Source of the DNA: Sphingomonas aerolata
GTDB lineage: Bacteria; Pseudomonadota; Alphaproteobacteria; Sphingomonadales; Sphingomonadaceae
Assembly: GCF_003046295.1 (NCBI RefSeq)
Contig: NZ_PZZN01000002.1
Location: 310,001 to 374,000, forward strand
Length of the DNA: 64,000 nucleotides
Reading direction: 5' to 3'
Of the stretch, positions 63,400-64,000 are shown in pieces. A program made the position numbers and the translations under genes. Below the pieces are notes generated by a model. The model was not told the origin of the DNA, made no database searches, and was given only the letters and a program-made list of their open reading frames with translations. Every line of letters begins with the position of its first letter. Within the stretch, counting starts at the first letter, position 1.

Positions 63400-64000
63400 C
63401 GGGGGGCGGGGGTGCTGCCGGGGAAATCGGCGAGCAGTTGCTGGACGCGGCGGGCGGCGCCTTCGGGGGTGCGCAGGTCGCCGCCCATCGCGCGGTCGGC
63501 GTTGAGCCAGAGCAGGTCGCCCGTCCGCAGATCGACCAGCCCGGCATAGCCCGCATGTTCGCCCGCGCTGAGCGGGATGCCGGGCCCCAGCATCGCGACG
63601 ATCTGCAGCAGCTTGCGCCCGGTCGAGCCATAGGCGTCGCTGGTGCTGAGGAAGAGCGCGTAATCGGCGTCGCGCGCGCCGGGCAGCCGCGCGATGCCGG
63701 GCCCGAGCGTCCAGTCGAACCGCCCGGCCTGCGTCGCCCGTTTCTTGGTCGGCAGCCGGTCGCCGGCGAAGAACTGATAGCGGATCACCGATTGCGAGAC
63801 CGCGGCGAACAGCGCGGCATAGTCCGCCACGAGCCGCGCCGCATCGCCGTCCGCTATGGGCGCGGGGATCACGCGGTTGCCGAGCGCCTGTTGCTGCGCG
63901 GCGAGTGCGGTTTCGATGTTGCGGCGGGCCTGGTCGGTCCAGTCGCCATTGGGTTCGAACATCCCGCCGGTCGAGCGCGCGCCGACGCGGATGCTCGGGC
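63396..64000 (-). CDS. Hypothetical protein of the M48 operon, 5' part missing
   Basis: The visible 201 codons continue past the window edge, since in-frame residues PSIRVGARSTGG lie before the first ATG. The visible part is soluble with a mix of beta and helical segments (QSVIRYQFFAGDRLPTKKRA, DYALFLSTSDAYGSTGRKLL, GYAGLVDLRTGDLLWLNADR). No domain I recognise. The last part (RVQQLLADFPGSTPAPR) is polar. It starts the M48 operon, and its stop overlaps the M48 start by four bases. Confidence 0.75.
   Translation of the reverse strand, partial: PSIRVGARSTGGMFEPNGDWTDQARRNIETALAAQQQALGNRVIPAPIADGDAARLVADYAALFAAVSQSVIRYQFFAGDRLPTKKRATQAGRFDWTLGPGIARLPGARDADYALFLSTSDAYGSTGRKLLQIVAMLGPGIPLSAGEHAGYAGLVDLRTGDLLWLNADRAMGGDLRTPEGAARRVQQLLADFPGSTPAPR

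Overview
The window reads as a stretch of chromosome from a Sphingomonas-like alphaproteobacterium (Sphingomonadaceae). This rests on the very high G+C content, GTG and ATG starts with ATGA-type overlaps, a gene-transfer-agent-type lysis pair, families common in sphingomonads (DUF6356, DUF4169, DUF6894, DUF5818, DUF2171), an EcfG-type (GGAAC-N17-CGTT) stress promoter, and many short palindromic intergenic elements. No database search was run; names come from reading motifs and gene order.

Layout. 1-2.4 kb: biotin operon bioF-bioD-bioA on the minus strand (bioA cut by the window edge), divergent from fructose-1,6-bisphosphatase. 3.6-5.4 kb: a hemerythrin-like protein and a GT4 glycosyltransferase. 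5.4-8.7 kb: yajC-secD-secF-Mth938 export operon. 8.9-10.8 kb: tRNA-Pro(GGG), small genes, and an endolysin (GH108) plus holin pair. 11-13 kb: HslVU protease. 13.2-20 kb: RhlE-type helicase, Crp/Fnr regulator, glyoxalase I, a TPR protein with an esterase-like hydrolase, and an HTH/membrane-protein pair. 20-22.4 kb: a MurC/Mpl-like ligase divergent from an LD-carboxypeptidase. 23-28.8 kb: thrS, infC and a TonB-dependent receptor. 28.9-33 kb: glnD and hom, divergent. 33.3-39.6 kb: two small secreted proteins, a CoA-binding protein, Mrp ATPase, HflK/HflC and a DegP-type protease. 39.7-47.7 kb: HerA-like ATPase, M20 hydrolase, 2-oxoglutarate/Fe(II) oxygenase, Bcr/CflA-type exporter, acidic stress protein, lipoprotein and outer-membrane barrel. 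47.9-54 kb: membrane-anchored nuclease, a toxin-antitoxin pair, nrdB, small membrane proteins, DUF2171 and NhaA. 54-61.7 kb: DUF885 hydrolase, then a KaiC-like double ATPase followed by two hybrid histidine kinases. 61.7-64 kb: a three-gene operon around an M48 metalloprotease (5' gene cut by the window edge).

Two things stand out. One is the KaiC-like ATPase next to two hybrid histidine kinases with no KaiA or KaiB in view, which looks like a signalling module. The other is the set of intergenic repeats: several unrelated sequence families share one design, two arms that each form a hairpin and lie inverted to each other. Most of the larger gene-free gaps hold such repeats.
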